Positions 22,794 to 30,679 of a DNA stretch of 60,596 nt are shown here, piece after piece. The DNA is from Alphaproteobacteria bacterium (GTDB taxonomy: Bacteria > Pseudomonadota > Alphaproteobacteria > Rhodospirillales > WMHbin7), in assembly GCA_015232335.1 (NCBI GenBank), contig JADFZV010000016.1:1-60596 (forward strand), given 5' to 3'. The notes under the pieces were generated by a model. The model had not been told where the DNA came from, did no database searches, and was given only the letters and a program-made list of their open reading frames with translations. The translations under genes were made by a program, and so were the position numbers. The stretch's first letter is position 1; the number at the start of each line of letters is the position of its first letter.

Positions 22794-25700
22794 CTAGAAA
22801 CCAACGCGTCCTATCAGCATTCCGTTGTGACCCAAAAAGTCAGCTCGCTTCTCGACGTCGTAGTTAACGCCGATATTCATGCTGCTGTCGGCCGTTGTGT
22901 AGCTCACGCTAACACCTGCTGTGCTGCCAAACTGCGCTGGCTTGAGGCCCTTGGTATCGAAGGTGGCACCACCGCCTGAGAATTTGGAGGTTGCGCTGGC
23001 TTCGTCGCCAAGGAACTCATAAAGAAGTGCCCCGCGTAACTCTGGGCGGATTTTTCCGTTGGCAACCTTGATTTCATACGCCACCGATGCCCCCACATTG
23101 CCTTCAAGAACGTTGGAACTGTTCGGTGTAACCGTCTGATTGAGAACGCCAGCCCCGGTCTCTGTGTAGCTGTCGGAGTCAACATGGCTGTAGAACAAGC
23201 CCATTTTCGGCGTGATCTCTAAGTTCTTGCGGATAATGGGCCGCCCGGCACCAAAGTTGGCCATGTACTGGTTCGAATCATAACTACCAGAAGCCCTTTG
23301 GTTGAGACCCCCGAAGGTGATATCGCGTGTCGTATCCGTATTGTTTCGGCCATAGCCTAACTGAGCTTGAAGGAAATACGACCCCGGTTCGTAGGATCCG
23401 TAAACTGCCCCCTGATAGCTTTTGATTTTGGTTTTGCTATTGCCAGAATCATCTCCGCTTATGTTGGAAAAGGCATATCCCCCCGATAGGCCAAGACGAA
23501 AATCCTCTTTAAATAAGCTATCACCCCCCAGCATAAAGCCTGTGGTATTTCCTGTGTACCCGGCCACGCCATTGCGGACATCCTGGGTCGAATGACTTCC
23601 GAAGCCCTTTCCCCACAAAGCGCTTCGCTTGGTGTTATCACCCGATGCGACACCTTCCTCTTGCTGCAAGCCGACAATGTCGACCCCAGATCGAGCCGAA
23701 GCAAGACGGACCGAGACAGCATCAGCCGAACCGCGCGCCGCTGAAGTTGTTGCCTGAGCAGCCATTCCTGTCAACGACGGCTGCGATTGTTCGGCTGATT
23801 TTTTTGCCTCACTACCGCCAGCCGACAGAGCCCTGTTATAGGCAGCCGTAATCGAGGCATCCCCGGAAGAGGCGGTCACGCCATTGTCAAGTGCCGTGGC
23901 GGCTGAGGTGGAAACGCCGAGTGTGCTCGCGACGGCATCTGTCGATTTCTTGGTCGCAGTAACGATGACATCGTCATTGCCCGCATCTGCCGTGAAAGTA
24001 TATGTCGCCAACGTGCCACTGTTCAGCGTCATGTTCGCGATGTCTGCGGCTGCCGAGCCAGCATTCGCCGTCTCAGTCAACAGGGTAATGGAACCTGAAT
24101 TGAATGTGCTCGGCATGTTGACATTAATCGCGCCGCCAGCGACAGCGCCACCAGTAGCGTGCGAGAAGACCGTATCGCCGCTTTTGACCGTGTTAGCAAG
24201 GTTGATTGTCTGCCCTGCGCCAACCGCCATCGCGCCGGTCAAGGTAACAGCCCCCCCGAAGGTGGTCGTGCCCGCCGCCGCAGGAAGCGTCAAAGATGCG
24301 CCACTAACCGTGGACACGAACGAGGTCGAGGTGGCACCAGTCATTGAGATGGCGCCAACCGGCGTGGTCGAGCCAATGGCCTGATTGAACGTAACCAGGG
24401 CCGTCGTGTTCGTCACACTTAGCGCGCCACCGCCATTGATCAGACCATTAATCGTCTGAGCTGTCGTACCGTCGAAGGTGGCATCTTTGCCCGCAGCCAG
24501 AGTCATGTCACCCGTCAGGCTCTTGGCAAAAGTGGCGTCACCGGTACCGACGACCAGCTTGTTGGTTCCGACAGTCACATCACCGTTGAAATCCAAGGCG
24601 CCGTTGCCGGAGGAGGTTATGCCCTTTGAGTAGACGTTGCCCCCAAACTGCGCAATCTGGGCTGATGCGTTGTCGATCGACAGCACGCTGGCGCTGCTTG
24701 AGCCGATTGTCGAAGAGAAGGTAACCTGCCCGCCTGCGTTGGCAACAACGGCACCTTCGTTATTCGCCGCAGCGGCGATGGTGGCTCCAACCGCTTGCGC
24801 CCCTGCCCCAATGAACCTTACCGTCGCCACGCCGGCGGTGCCTGCGGCACCAGGTGTTCCTGTTCCCGTAGCGCCGGTCGAGCCGGTCGTTCCGTCATTC
24901 AGCGTAATGGTCCCCGCGGTCGTTCCTTCAAAGGAAACGGTTACGTTGCCGCCGTTGCCGCCGGCGCCGCCGTTGCCGGCTCCACTACCTGCAGCCCCGC
25001 CATTGCCAGAAGCGCCTGCCGTCAGAGTGGCGCCGCCAACAAGATTTCCCGAAACATTGATTGTGGTAGCACCACCGGCGCCGCCGGTACCACCATTTGC
25101 CGCCCCGGTGCCTGCCCCACCGACGGCGCCCGCACCACCCGTGGCGATCAAACCGCCATTCAGGTTGCCGGTAATGTCCGTCACCACGACCGCACCACCA
25201 GCACCACCGTTACCACCAGCCGCTGCGGCGCTAGCGCCACCGGCCGCACCGTTTCCTGCGGTAAATGAGGCACTGCCCGAGATGCCCGATCCCGTAAAGT
25301 CAGTCAGGGTATACTGGCCACCTGCGCCACCTGCGCCACCGGCGCCAACCGCACCGCCAACGCCACCGGCAGCACCCGACCCAGCGGTCACAGTGAGATT
25401 GCCGGTAACTGCGCCCGCGATATTGTTCGTTGTGATTGCGCCACCATTTGCGCCCGCAACACCGACAATCGCGCCACCGGCTCCGCCCGCAGCGCCTGTG
25501 CCTGACGTAAAGGTCAGTACGTCGCCGCCGCCGCCGCCAGTGCCAACCGCGCCCAATACGGTCACCGTCAGCGCGCCGCCCGCACCCAATGCGCCACCGG
25601 AACTGGCGCCACCGACGCCGGCCACGCCTGCGACACCAACTGTGGTCGTCAACGTACCCGTAATATTTTGTTCAAAGGTTGCCGTGACCGCGCCACCGGC

Positions 25701-27581
25701 GCCGCCAGCACCACCGATGCCGACCGTACCCGCTCCACCATTTCCGCCAGCACCTGACGTAAGTGAGACGTTGCCCGTAATGGTTTGTGACGAGGTAAGA
25801 GTGACCGCGCCACCAGCACCACCGGCACCACCCGTCGCAGCCCCAACACCCTCGCCGCCGTTGGCGCCTGCGCCAGCCACAACCGTCACATTGCCGGTAA
25901 TTGCTGTCGCAGAAATGTCCGTCACAGTGATTGCGCCACCCGCACCGCCAGCACAGCCAGCGCCGACAGCGCCGCTGGCGCCACCGGCTGCACCGGCGCC
26001 TGTGCTAAGCGATATATTGCCTGTAATGGCACCCGTCGTTATGTCGGTTAAAGTAAACGCGCCGCCTGCGCCACCTGCGCCGCCTGCGCCACCGGCACTG
26101 CCCGTGCCACCGATCGCGCCACCACCTGTGGTGACCGTGAAGTTACCGCCCACCGCGCCGTCAATAAGCGACATAAGGACCGCGCCACCAGCGCCACCCA
26201 CGCCGCCTGCGCCCGCACCGCCTAAAGCATTTCCACCCGCAGCACCTGATCCCGTGGTCACATTAATCGTAGAGCTAACGCCCCCGATCGCCGAGAGGGT
26301 CACAGCACCACCCGAGCCACCCGCACCACCAGCACTGGCCGCGACGGCATCTGAGGTGCCGCCTGTGGCGCCTGAGCCCGCATTAACGGTCAAGGATCCA
26401 GTAATGCCGCCAGCCATATCCGTAACGGTAACAGCACCGCCAGCACCGCCCAAGCCACCTGCGGCCGCACCGCCACCATTGCCGCCTGACGCGCCGGAGC
26501 CAGATGTCACCGTCGTATTACCCGTCACCAGGCCGGTAAAGGTAAGGCCTGAGCCACCGACCGCACCGCCAGCACCGCCGGCGTTCCCTGTATTGCTTAA
26601 GCCCGCACCACCCGCGCCGCCCGTGATATTAAGCGTGGCTGCCGCCGTGGTCCCGGAAAAGATGCCTTGCGTAAAGGCACCGCCTGCTGCACCCGCAATT
26701 ACCCCAGAAGCAGCGGAGCCGGTACCGCCGGATAGGGTTAAAGCCGTCAGCATTGAGTTGCCTGTGATGGTCGCCAGGGTCATCGCGCTGCCTGCCACAT
26801 TCGTCGCGGCGTTGCCGCCACTGAGAATCAACGTGCCGCCGGTGGCGCCTGAGCCATTGTTAACAGTTCCTGTCGAATCAAAAGTGATGGCCCCGGTTGC
26901 GGTTGTCAGGGCTTTAACCGTTAGGCTCGCACCTGATGCAATTCCCATGGACACCAAACCGGTGGTGCTGGAACCGACACTCCCATTGACGGTAACGCCA
27001 GCGGTGTTGGTGACGCTTAGAATGCCTCTTCCATCTGCCTGTCCATTGATATTGGCCAGAAGTGTTTGCGCTGAACTTCCGCCCAGGATGAGCGTTGCGT
27101 CCGTATCGGTCAGCACCAGGGCAACATTATTGGCGGGAGTAGCGCCATCTCCGTTGGTGATATTCCCATTTATGTTGACGCTGACGGCGCCACTGGTGCC
27201 ATCAATGTTGATCGTCGAAGTGTTGACGTCATCAACGATGGTCACGTTCCCGATAAGGGCGGTGCCGGATGGGGCTCCGCTATCTTCAATCTTTATCGAC
27301 GAGGCGCCACCGGCACCGCCGGTAAATGAGATGTGCGATGTCGTAGTACCCAGCCCATCGGTCGCGTCCCAAATCGAGTTTGTTGTGCCATTATCGATCG
27401 TCAGCGTATTACCGGCTACTGTTGGAGGAACCGTCGCGCCAGTCGTGCCAACCAAATTGGCAGAGTTACCTGCCAAAGCAATGTTTGGATATAGGCCTAA
27501 GGTGCAGACGATGGCCAAGGCAGTCGAGTTCAGTACTCTCGATCGGAACACACTCATTTTCTCATCCTTCATAGCCATCAT
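22794..27581 (-). CDS. Gly/Ala-rich autotransporter (type Va)
   Basis: A 1,595-residue surface protein. Signal peptide within the first 38 residues (NSTALAIVCTLGLYPNIALAG). Residues about 40-1300 form a passenger that is extremely rich in Gly, Ala, Thr and Val, built of roughly 40-45-residue quasi-repeats with a GGAGGAGGAVT core followed by GNVTVTAGSGA, consistent with a beta-helix. A transition region with AATTSAARGSADAVSVRLA precedes the barrel (last 275 residues: RSALWGKGFGSHS, GFMLGGD, final VGF). The passenger has a single Cys (GAGCAGG). Start could be ATG 27581 or ATG 27557. Two FixJ-like boxes lie upstream. A very long antisense reading frame is a codon-bias shadow. Adhesion or biofilm role inferred. 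Confidence 0.9.
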   Translation of the reverse strand: MMAMKDEKMSVFRSRVLNSTALAIVCTLGLYPNIALAGNSANLVGTTGATVPPTVAGNTLTIDNGTTNSIWDATDGLGTTTSHISFTGGAGGASSIKIEDSGAPSGTALIGNVTIVDDVNTSTINIDGTSGAVSVNINGNITNGDGATPANNVALVLTDTDATLILGGSSAQTLLANINGQADGRGILSVTNTAGVTVNGSVGSSTTGLVSMGIASGASLTVKALTTATGAITFDSTGTVNNGSGATGGTLILSGGNAATNVAGSAMTLATITGNSMLTALTLSGGTGSAASGVIAGAAGGAFTQGIFSGTTAAATLNITGGAGGAGLSNTGNAGGAGGAVGGSGLTFTGLVTGNTTVTSGSGASGGNGGGAAAGGLGGAGGAVTVTDMAGGITGSLTVNAGSGATGGTSDAVAASAGGAGGSGGAVTLSAIGGVSSTINVTTGSGAAGGNALGGAGAGGVGGAGGAVLMSLIDGAVGGNFTVTTGGGAIGGTGSAGGAGGAGGAGGAFTLTDITTGAITGNISLSTGAGAAGGASGAVGAGCAGGAGGAITVTDISATAITGNVTVVAGAGANGGEGVGAATGGAGGAGGAVTLTSSQTITGNVSLTSGAGGNGGAGTVGIGGAGGAGGAVTATFEQNITGTLTTTVGVAGVAGVGGASSGGALGAGGALTVTVLGAVGTGGGGGDVLTFTSGTGAAGGAGGAIVGVAGANGGAITTNNIAGAVTGNLTVTAGSGAAGGVGGAVGAGGAGGAGGQYTLTDFTGSGISGSASFTAGNGAAGGASAAAAGGNGGAGGAVVVTDITGNLNGGLIATGGAGAVGGAGTGAANGGTGGAGGATTINVSGNLVGGATLTAGASGNGGAAGSGAGNGGAGGNGGNVTVSFEGTTAGTITLNDGTTGSTGATGTGTPGAAGTAGVATVRFIGAGAQAVGATIAAAANNEGAVVANAGGQVTFSSTIGSSSASVLSIDNASAQIAQFGGNVYSKGITSSGNGALDFNGDVTVGTNKLVVGTGDATFAKSLTGDMTLAAGKDATFDGTTAQTINGLINGGGALSVTNTTALVTFNQAIGSTTPVGAISMTGATSTSFVSTVSGASLTLPAAAGTTTFGGAVTLTGAMAVGAGQTINLANTVKSGDTVFSHATGGAVAGGAINVNMPSTFNSGSITLLTETANAGSAAADIANMTLNSGTLATYTFTADAGNDDVIVTATKKSTDAVASTLGVSTSAATALDNGVTASSGDASITAAYNRALSAGGSEAKKSAEQSQPSLTGMAAQATTSAARGSADAVSVRLASARSGVDIVGLQQEEGVASGDNTKRSALWGKGFGSHSTQDVRNGVAGYTGNTTGFMLGGDSLFKEDFRLGLSGGYAFSNISGDDSGNSKTKIKSYQGAVYGSYEPGSYFLQAQLGYGRNNTDTTRDITFGGLNQRASGSYDSNQYMANFGAGRPIIRKNLEITPKMGLFYSHVDSDSYTETGAGVLNQTVTPNSSNVLEGNVGASVAYEIKVANGKIRPELRGALLYEFLGDEASATSKFSGGGATFDTKGLKPAQFGSTAGVSVSYTTADSSMNIGVNYDVEKRADFLGHNGMLIGRVGF

Positions 27582-27698
27582 TTCCTTTTAGAGTTCAGCC
27601 CCAACGTCACGGCTGAAATCGCTCTATGCAGATTCGCTGCACTCTGCATAACCAAACTGTGGAATAGAATTACGGGAATGGCTTTCTCAAAGGTAGGT

Positions 27699-27712
27699 TC
27701 GGAAACTACTCA
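27699..27712 (-). promoter_or_regulatory. FixJ-type box 1 upstream of autotransporter
   Basis: Reverse-strand TGAGTAGTTTCCGA, an exact consensus match, 118 bases before the ATG at 27581. It has a second copy 64 bases further upstream, six helical turns away at about 10.6 bases per turn, so dimers could bind on the same face of the DNA (inference). Confidence 0.6.
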
Positions 27713-27762
27713 AAACCGGGCATGATTCATCCTCGCTCCTCCGAGAGAGTGCCCTTGCTGCT

Positions 27763-27776
27763 TCGGAAACTACCTA
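27763..27776 (-). promoter_or_regulatory. FixJ-type box 2 upstream of autotransporter
   Basis: Reverse-strand TAGGTAGTTTCCGA, differing from consensus at two of 14 positions and identical in the GTAGTTTCCGA core. It is the distal of two boxes for the autotransporter, 182 bases before ATG 27581. It could equally serve the forward PRC gene, but orientation favours the autotransporter. Confidence 0.5.
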
Positions 27777-28139
27777 GTCTTGGCTTAGGAATCCGGGGAT
27801 TGTTAATGTGTTGTTAATGATCCTGCGATTCTTACTGTCGAATTGTTCTCGAAAAAGAGAGCCAGAGCAGCGCTGCTTCGTTTCTGACCCACGAGTCGCT
27901 GCCCCCCGAGTCGGGTTGACCCGAGACCCAACTTTCGTCCGGCTCCCGGCAGGGTCCCAATGACCTTATTTATAGTGTGAAGAAGAAATCACCCATCAGC
28001 CGACGGCGGTCAGACGTGGACAACCGACTGAGTCACCACAGTTAATGCGGCTAGGTATATTCCGTTTCTATCTAGGCTTGGCGAGAATGACTGACACTCA
28101 ATATGGCCCGCCGTTTTGAATGTTTGAACAGCAAGACAA

Positions 28140-28520
28140 ATGGAGTTTAGCGTGAACGATTTGGCCTCCGTTACCACGGGAACCCTTATCGCCGCTGACA
28201 AAGTCAATGGCACGGACGTCTATAATTTTCAGGGCGAGCGAATCGGCGAAATTGACGGCATCATGATCGACAAGATCACCGGAAACGCGATCTATGCCCT
28301 TCTGTCTTGCGGCGGCTTTTTGGGATTCGGTGGGCGACACCACCCTCTGCCATGGGCCGTTCTGAAATACGACACCGACAAGGAAGGCTATGTTGTCAAT
28401 ATGGACAAAAAGAAGCTGGAAGGTGCTCCAAACTACGACATCAATTTGAAGTTCGAATGGACGCCGGAAACGGGCCGCAAGATTGACGGCTATTTCGAAG
28501 TGCCAAGCTATTGGAACTAA
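28140..28520 (+). CDS. PRC-barrel domain protein
   Basis: A 126-residue cytoplasmic protein with a PRC-barrel beta fold (about 15-90: LIAADKVNGTDVYNFQGERIGEIDGIMIDKITG, then LSCGGFLGFGGRHHPLPW). PRC-barrel proteins occur in photosynthetic reaction-centre assembly, RNA processing and stress-related envelope clusters; here no reaction centre is present. The extra C-terminal 35 residues are charged. The ATG follows TGG at 28137. It may be co-transcribed with the collagen-like gene 64 bases downstream. Confidence 0.85.
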   Translation: MEFSVNDLASVTTGTLIAADKVNGTDVYNFQGERIGEIDGIMIDKITGNAIYALLSCGGFLGFGGRHHPLPWAVLKYDTDKEGYVVNMDKKKLEGAPNYDINLKFEWTPETGRKIDGYFEVPSYWN

Positions 28521-28584
28521 GCCGATGTCTTCTGGCCTTAGAAGACACTTCACTGAATCTTAACAACGTCGACAGGAGTACCCA

Positions 28585-29271
28585 ATGAACGCTTTTCAAA
28601 CAAACGAAGTTCGTCTTGCACGCGCCGATCCCGGACCTGGGCGGCGGATGTTCCGAATCGGCCTGATGATGGCGGCCATGTATATTACCCCCGTTCTTAT
28701 TGAAGCAAGCCTCGCGACAGCCCAGACTGCGGGCGGCGCGGGTGGCGCGGGTGGCGCGGGTGGTACTGCTGGTAGCACGGGCGCAACCGGGGCCACGGGC
28801 GCAGCCGGTGCCGCAGGTACTGATGGCGCCGCTGGTGCTGCTGGTGCTGCGGGAGCAAGCGGAGCGGCTGGGGCAACAGGTGCAACCGGCGCTGTGGGAG
28901 CGAGCGGAGCGGGCGGCAAATCCGGAAATGTCGGTGCTACGGGTGCGACCGGCGCAGCAGGAGCAGGCGGCAAGGCCGGAAATGTCGGCGCAACAGGTGC
29001 GACCGGCGCTGCCGGAGCGGGTGGCAAAGCCGGAAATGTTGGCGCTACGGGTGCTAGCGGCGCAATCGGCGCCCCTGGTGCAACCGGCGCCCCTGGTGCG
29101 ATCGGGGCAGCAGGTGCTGGCGGCAAGGCTGGCGCTATCGGAGAAACCGGAGCCAGCGGAGCCACTGGCGCGTCAGGCGCTGTCGGTAAAACGGGTTCGC
29201 CTGGGTCTCCCGGTTCGCCAGGAGCGCCAGGTGCCCCCGGCCCGTCTGGTCCTCCAGGCGTCAATCGCTAA
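28585..29271 (+). CDS. Exported collagen-like Gly-X-Y repeat protein
   Basis: A 228-residue protein. A long N-terminal segment with a hydrophobic stretch (about 23-46, MFRIGLMMAAMYITPVLIEA) acts as signal or anchor. From about residue 48 to the end the sequence is uninterrupted Gly-X-Y, mainly GAT, GAA, GAG, with three tandem 18-residue units starting GGK(S/A)GNVGATGATGA at about 111-164. Proline is almost missing until the last 30 residues (GSPGSPGSPGAPGAPGPSG PPG). Bacterial collagen-like proteins form triple helices without hydroxyproline; low Pro implies a less stable helix. AGGAG precedes ATG 28585. A perfect terminator follows. There is no cell-wall or barrel anchor. Confidence 0.88.
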   Translation: MNAFQTNEVRLARADPGPGRRMFRIGLMMAAMYITPVLIEASLATAQTAGGAGGAGGAGGTAGSTGATGATGAAGAAGTDGAAGAAGAAGASGAAGATGATGAVGASGAGGKSGNVGATGATGAAGAGGKAGNVGATGATGAAGAGGKAGNVGATGASGAIGAPGATGAPGAIGAAGAGGKAGAIGETGASGATGASGAVGKTGSPGSPGSPGAPGAPGPSGPPGVNR

Positions 29272-29290
29272 CGACCTACAGATTATTACA

Positions 29291-29322
29291 CCCGGCATGA
29301 AGCTTCTTCATGCCGGGTTTTT
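29291..29322 (+). terminator. Rho-independent terminator after the collagen-like gene
   Basis: A perfect 12-base stem (CCCGGCATGAAG / CTTCATGCCGGG) with a three-base loop is followed by TTTTT at 29318-29322. It starts 19 bases after the stop codon and ends the PRC/collagen-like transcript. Confidence 0.95.
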
Positions 29323-29437
29323 CTTGGCTACGGATAATCCATCATAAACAGTTCCAATCAAAGAAACGGCGCCGCCCCTGAGCATAACCCAAAGACGGCG
29401 CCGTGAACCGCACAAAATCGGTTGAGGGGGAAACCGA

Positions 29438-29920
29438 CTATTTTTTGTGCGGAGGCTGCTTAATGACAGTAATATCGACAGCCCGGTTGCGCTGTTCATC
29501 CATGTCATCATTCGTTGACACGTTCTGCTTGGTTTCGCCGGTCCAACGCGTATCGATATGCGAAAGAGGGACGCCTGCAGAGACCAGCGCATCGCGCACT
29601 TTGTCGGCGCGGCGCTGTGACAGGGCCATATTGGCGGGAGCACTTCCAACACGATCAGTCTTGCCAATAACCGTGACGCGCGTCGTATCGTTATTCTTCA
29701 CGACATAGGCCACGTTCTTGACGACCGTCTGGCCCCTGGCATCAATGTCGGACATGTTGGAATCGAAGAACACCTGATACCAGGCACCCACAAGCTCGGG
29801 ACCTCCTGACGTGGGTGCCGACGACGTTTTCGGTTGGGCCGCCTGGTCGGCACAGCCCACAACAGCGAAAAGGACAAGTGCTGCGGCTAACGATCGAAGG
29901 ATGGAATTTACATGGAACAT
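29438..29920 (-). CDS. OmpA-family lipoprotein, copy 1
   Basis: A 160-residue outer-membrane lipoprotein: signal with lipobox V-V-G-C (about 20-23), a short Ser/Pro linker, and a C-terminal OmpA/peptidoglycan-binding domain (about 45-155) with VFFDSNMSDID, VTVIGKTDRVGS, LSQRRADKVRDALVSAGV and QRNRAVDITVIK. It would tether the outer membrane to peptidoglycan. GGAG lies eight bases before ATG 29920. It follows a glycine-zipper lipoprotein gene on the same strand; the same pair recurs at 40215-40987. A stem-loop around the stop codon (29408-29453, CCGCACAAAA arms) may end transcription. Confidence 0.9.
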   Translation of the reverse strand: MFHVNSILRSLAAALVLFAVVGCADQAAQPKTSSAPTSGGPELVGAWYQVFFDSNMSDIDARGQTVVKNVAYVVKNNDTTRVTVIGKTDRVGSAPANMALSQRRADKVRDALVSAGVPLSHIDTRWTGETKQNVSTNDDMDEQRNRAVDITVIKQPPHKK

Positions 29921-29962
29921 CTTGATCTCCACTATCTGTTGATGTTTGGCAATAAGCACTGC

Positions 29963-30205
29963 TTATCGCCAGATTGGCTTTCCTAGATTGATTTGGTTCT
30001 CATTGGTAAGCGCACCAGCACCTGCGCCAACGGCGCCGCCGATCAAGGCACCTTCAAGCGGTGCGCCCACAAGAAATCCCCCAAGCGCACCAACACCGGC
30101 GCCAATACCGCCGCCGCTGATCGCGCGATCGCCCGTGGATGAGCCACAAGCGGCAAGGCCGACAGTGGCAGCAATGATTGTAAGAGTAAGAATAATCCGC
30201 TTCAT
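29963..30205 (-). CDS. Glycine-zipper lipoprotein, copy 1
   Basis: An 80-residue protein: lipoprotein signal with lipobox L-A-A-C (about 17-20), then a glycine-zipper membrane segment (GGGIGAGVGALGGFLVGAPLEGALIGGAVGAGAG) with GxxxG spacing, ending INLGKPIWR. Such proteins oligomerise in membranes; several are outer-membrane stress lipoproteins. GAGGAGCTTCC-type ribosome site precedes ATG 30205. It precedes the OmpA-like gene by 42 bases. A FixJ-like box sits 200 bases upstream. Its near-identical paralogue is at 40745-40987. Confidence 0.88.
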   Translation of the reverse strand: MKRIILTLTIIAATVGLAACGSSTGDRAISGGGIGAGVGALGGFLVGAPLEGALIGGAVGAGAGALTNENQINLGKPIWR

Positions 30206-30404
30206 GATGGAAGCTCCTCTAAAGACTGTGTAAGGATCGATGTAACGCATCGCTCATGATTATCTGGGAGATAACACAAGCCCTCTTATGAGGTCGCATC
30301 GTTGGCTGAATTGAAGTCGGGCGATTTGTGATCTACGCATGCATGTGCGCCACCGCGCTTCTGCCATGCTCCACCATAGGAGCGGCCTGTCCGAAGAGAT
30401 AGGC

Positions 30405-30418
30405 TCGGAAACTACTCT
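30405..30418 (-). promoter_or_regulatory. FixJ-type box upstream of glycine-zipper/OmpA pair 1
   Basis: Reverse-strand AGAGTAGTTTCCGA, one mismatch to consensus, 200 bases before ATG 30205. The following GCCTATC is shared with the box at 49717, which extends the similarity beyond the 14-base core. Confidence 0.55.
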
Positions 30419-30431
30419 GCCCCTATCTACT

Positions 30432-30679
30432 CTACTTCTCCAGATCAGAGGAGAATTTGCAGCATTTAATCTTGCCCATTTCTTTGGTGCGATAGAGAGC
30501 GATATCTGCACGGCGAAGCAGATCTTGTGCACTTTCCGCGTCAGTTGGAAAGCCTGAAATACTGATGTTTGCGCCAATAACACCGTATTTCCATGATATC
30601 GAATGGATGGGTGATGGCATTAATGTAACGCTTAGCCAGCCTTGTGGCAGAGGCAATGGCAATGAGGGGGGGGCGCCCA
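30432..30679 (-). pseudogene. Remnant of a GGDEF (diguanylate cyclase) gene
   Basis: The reverse strand encodes the C-terminal third of a GGDEF domain in two frames: RLAKRYINAITHPFDI (about 30580-30640) and, after a frameshift near 30587, YGVIGANISISGFPTDAESAQDLLRRADIALYRTKE-like sequence down to a stop at 30432. The catalytic GGDEF/GGEEF half is missing. The fragment abuts the stop codon of the cyclic glucan synthase, with a run of seven G at the junction. It is decayed debris of a cyclase with no coding capacity for activity. Confidence 0.8.

Larger units (their letters stand above)
27582..28139. other. Divergent intergenic region with two FixJ-like boxes
   Basis: A 558-base region between the reverse autotransporter and the forward PRC gene. 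Besides the two boxes (27699-27712, 27763-27776) it holds an AT-richer stretch with TTAATGTG TTGTTAATG (27803-27820) and a Cys/Gly-free, Pro-coding-looking segment at 27890-27960 that does not form a long frame. No gene or RNA was recognised. Promoters for both flanking genes should lie here. Confidence 0.5.

Noticed and set aside
22794..27581. CRISPR-like array in the repetitive autotransporter DNA
   Set aside because: Repeats are degenerate, in frame, of codon-related sequence, with no constant repeat/unique spacer alternation and no cas genes.
24637..27591. A 984-codon open frame antisense to the autotransporter
   Set aside because: It is Pro/Ala/Val-only, mirrors the GCC/GGC codons of the sense strand, and has no signal, domain or ribosome site. 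The sense frame has signal peptide and barrel.
28596..29264. Antisense frame of the collagen-like gene that itself reads as Pro/Gly/Ala triplets
   Set aside because: Complement of Gly-X-Y codons gives Pro-rich triplets automatically; no start context, and the sense frame has a ribosome site, signal and terminator.
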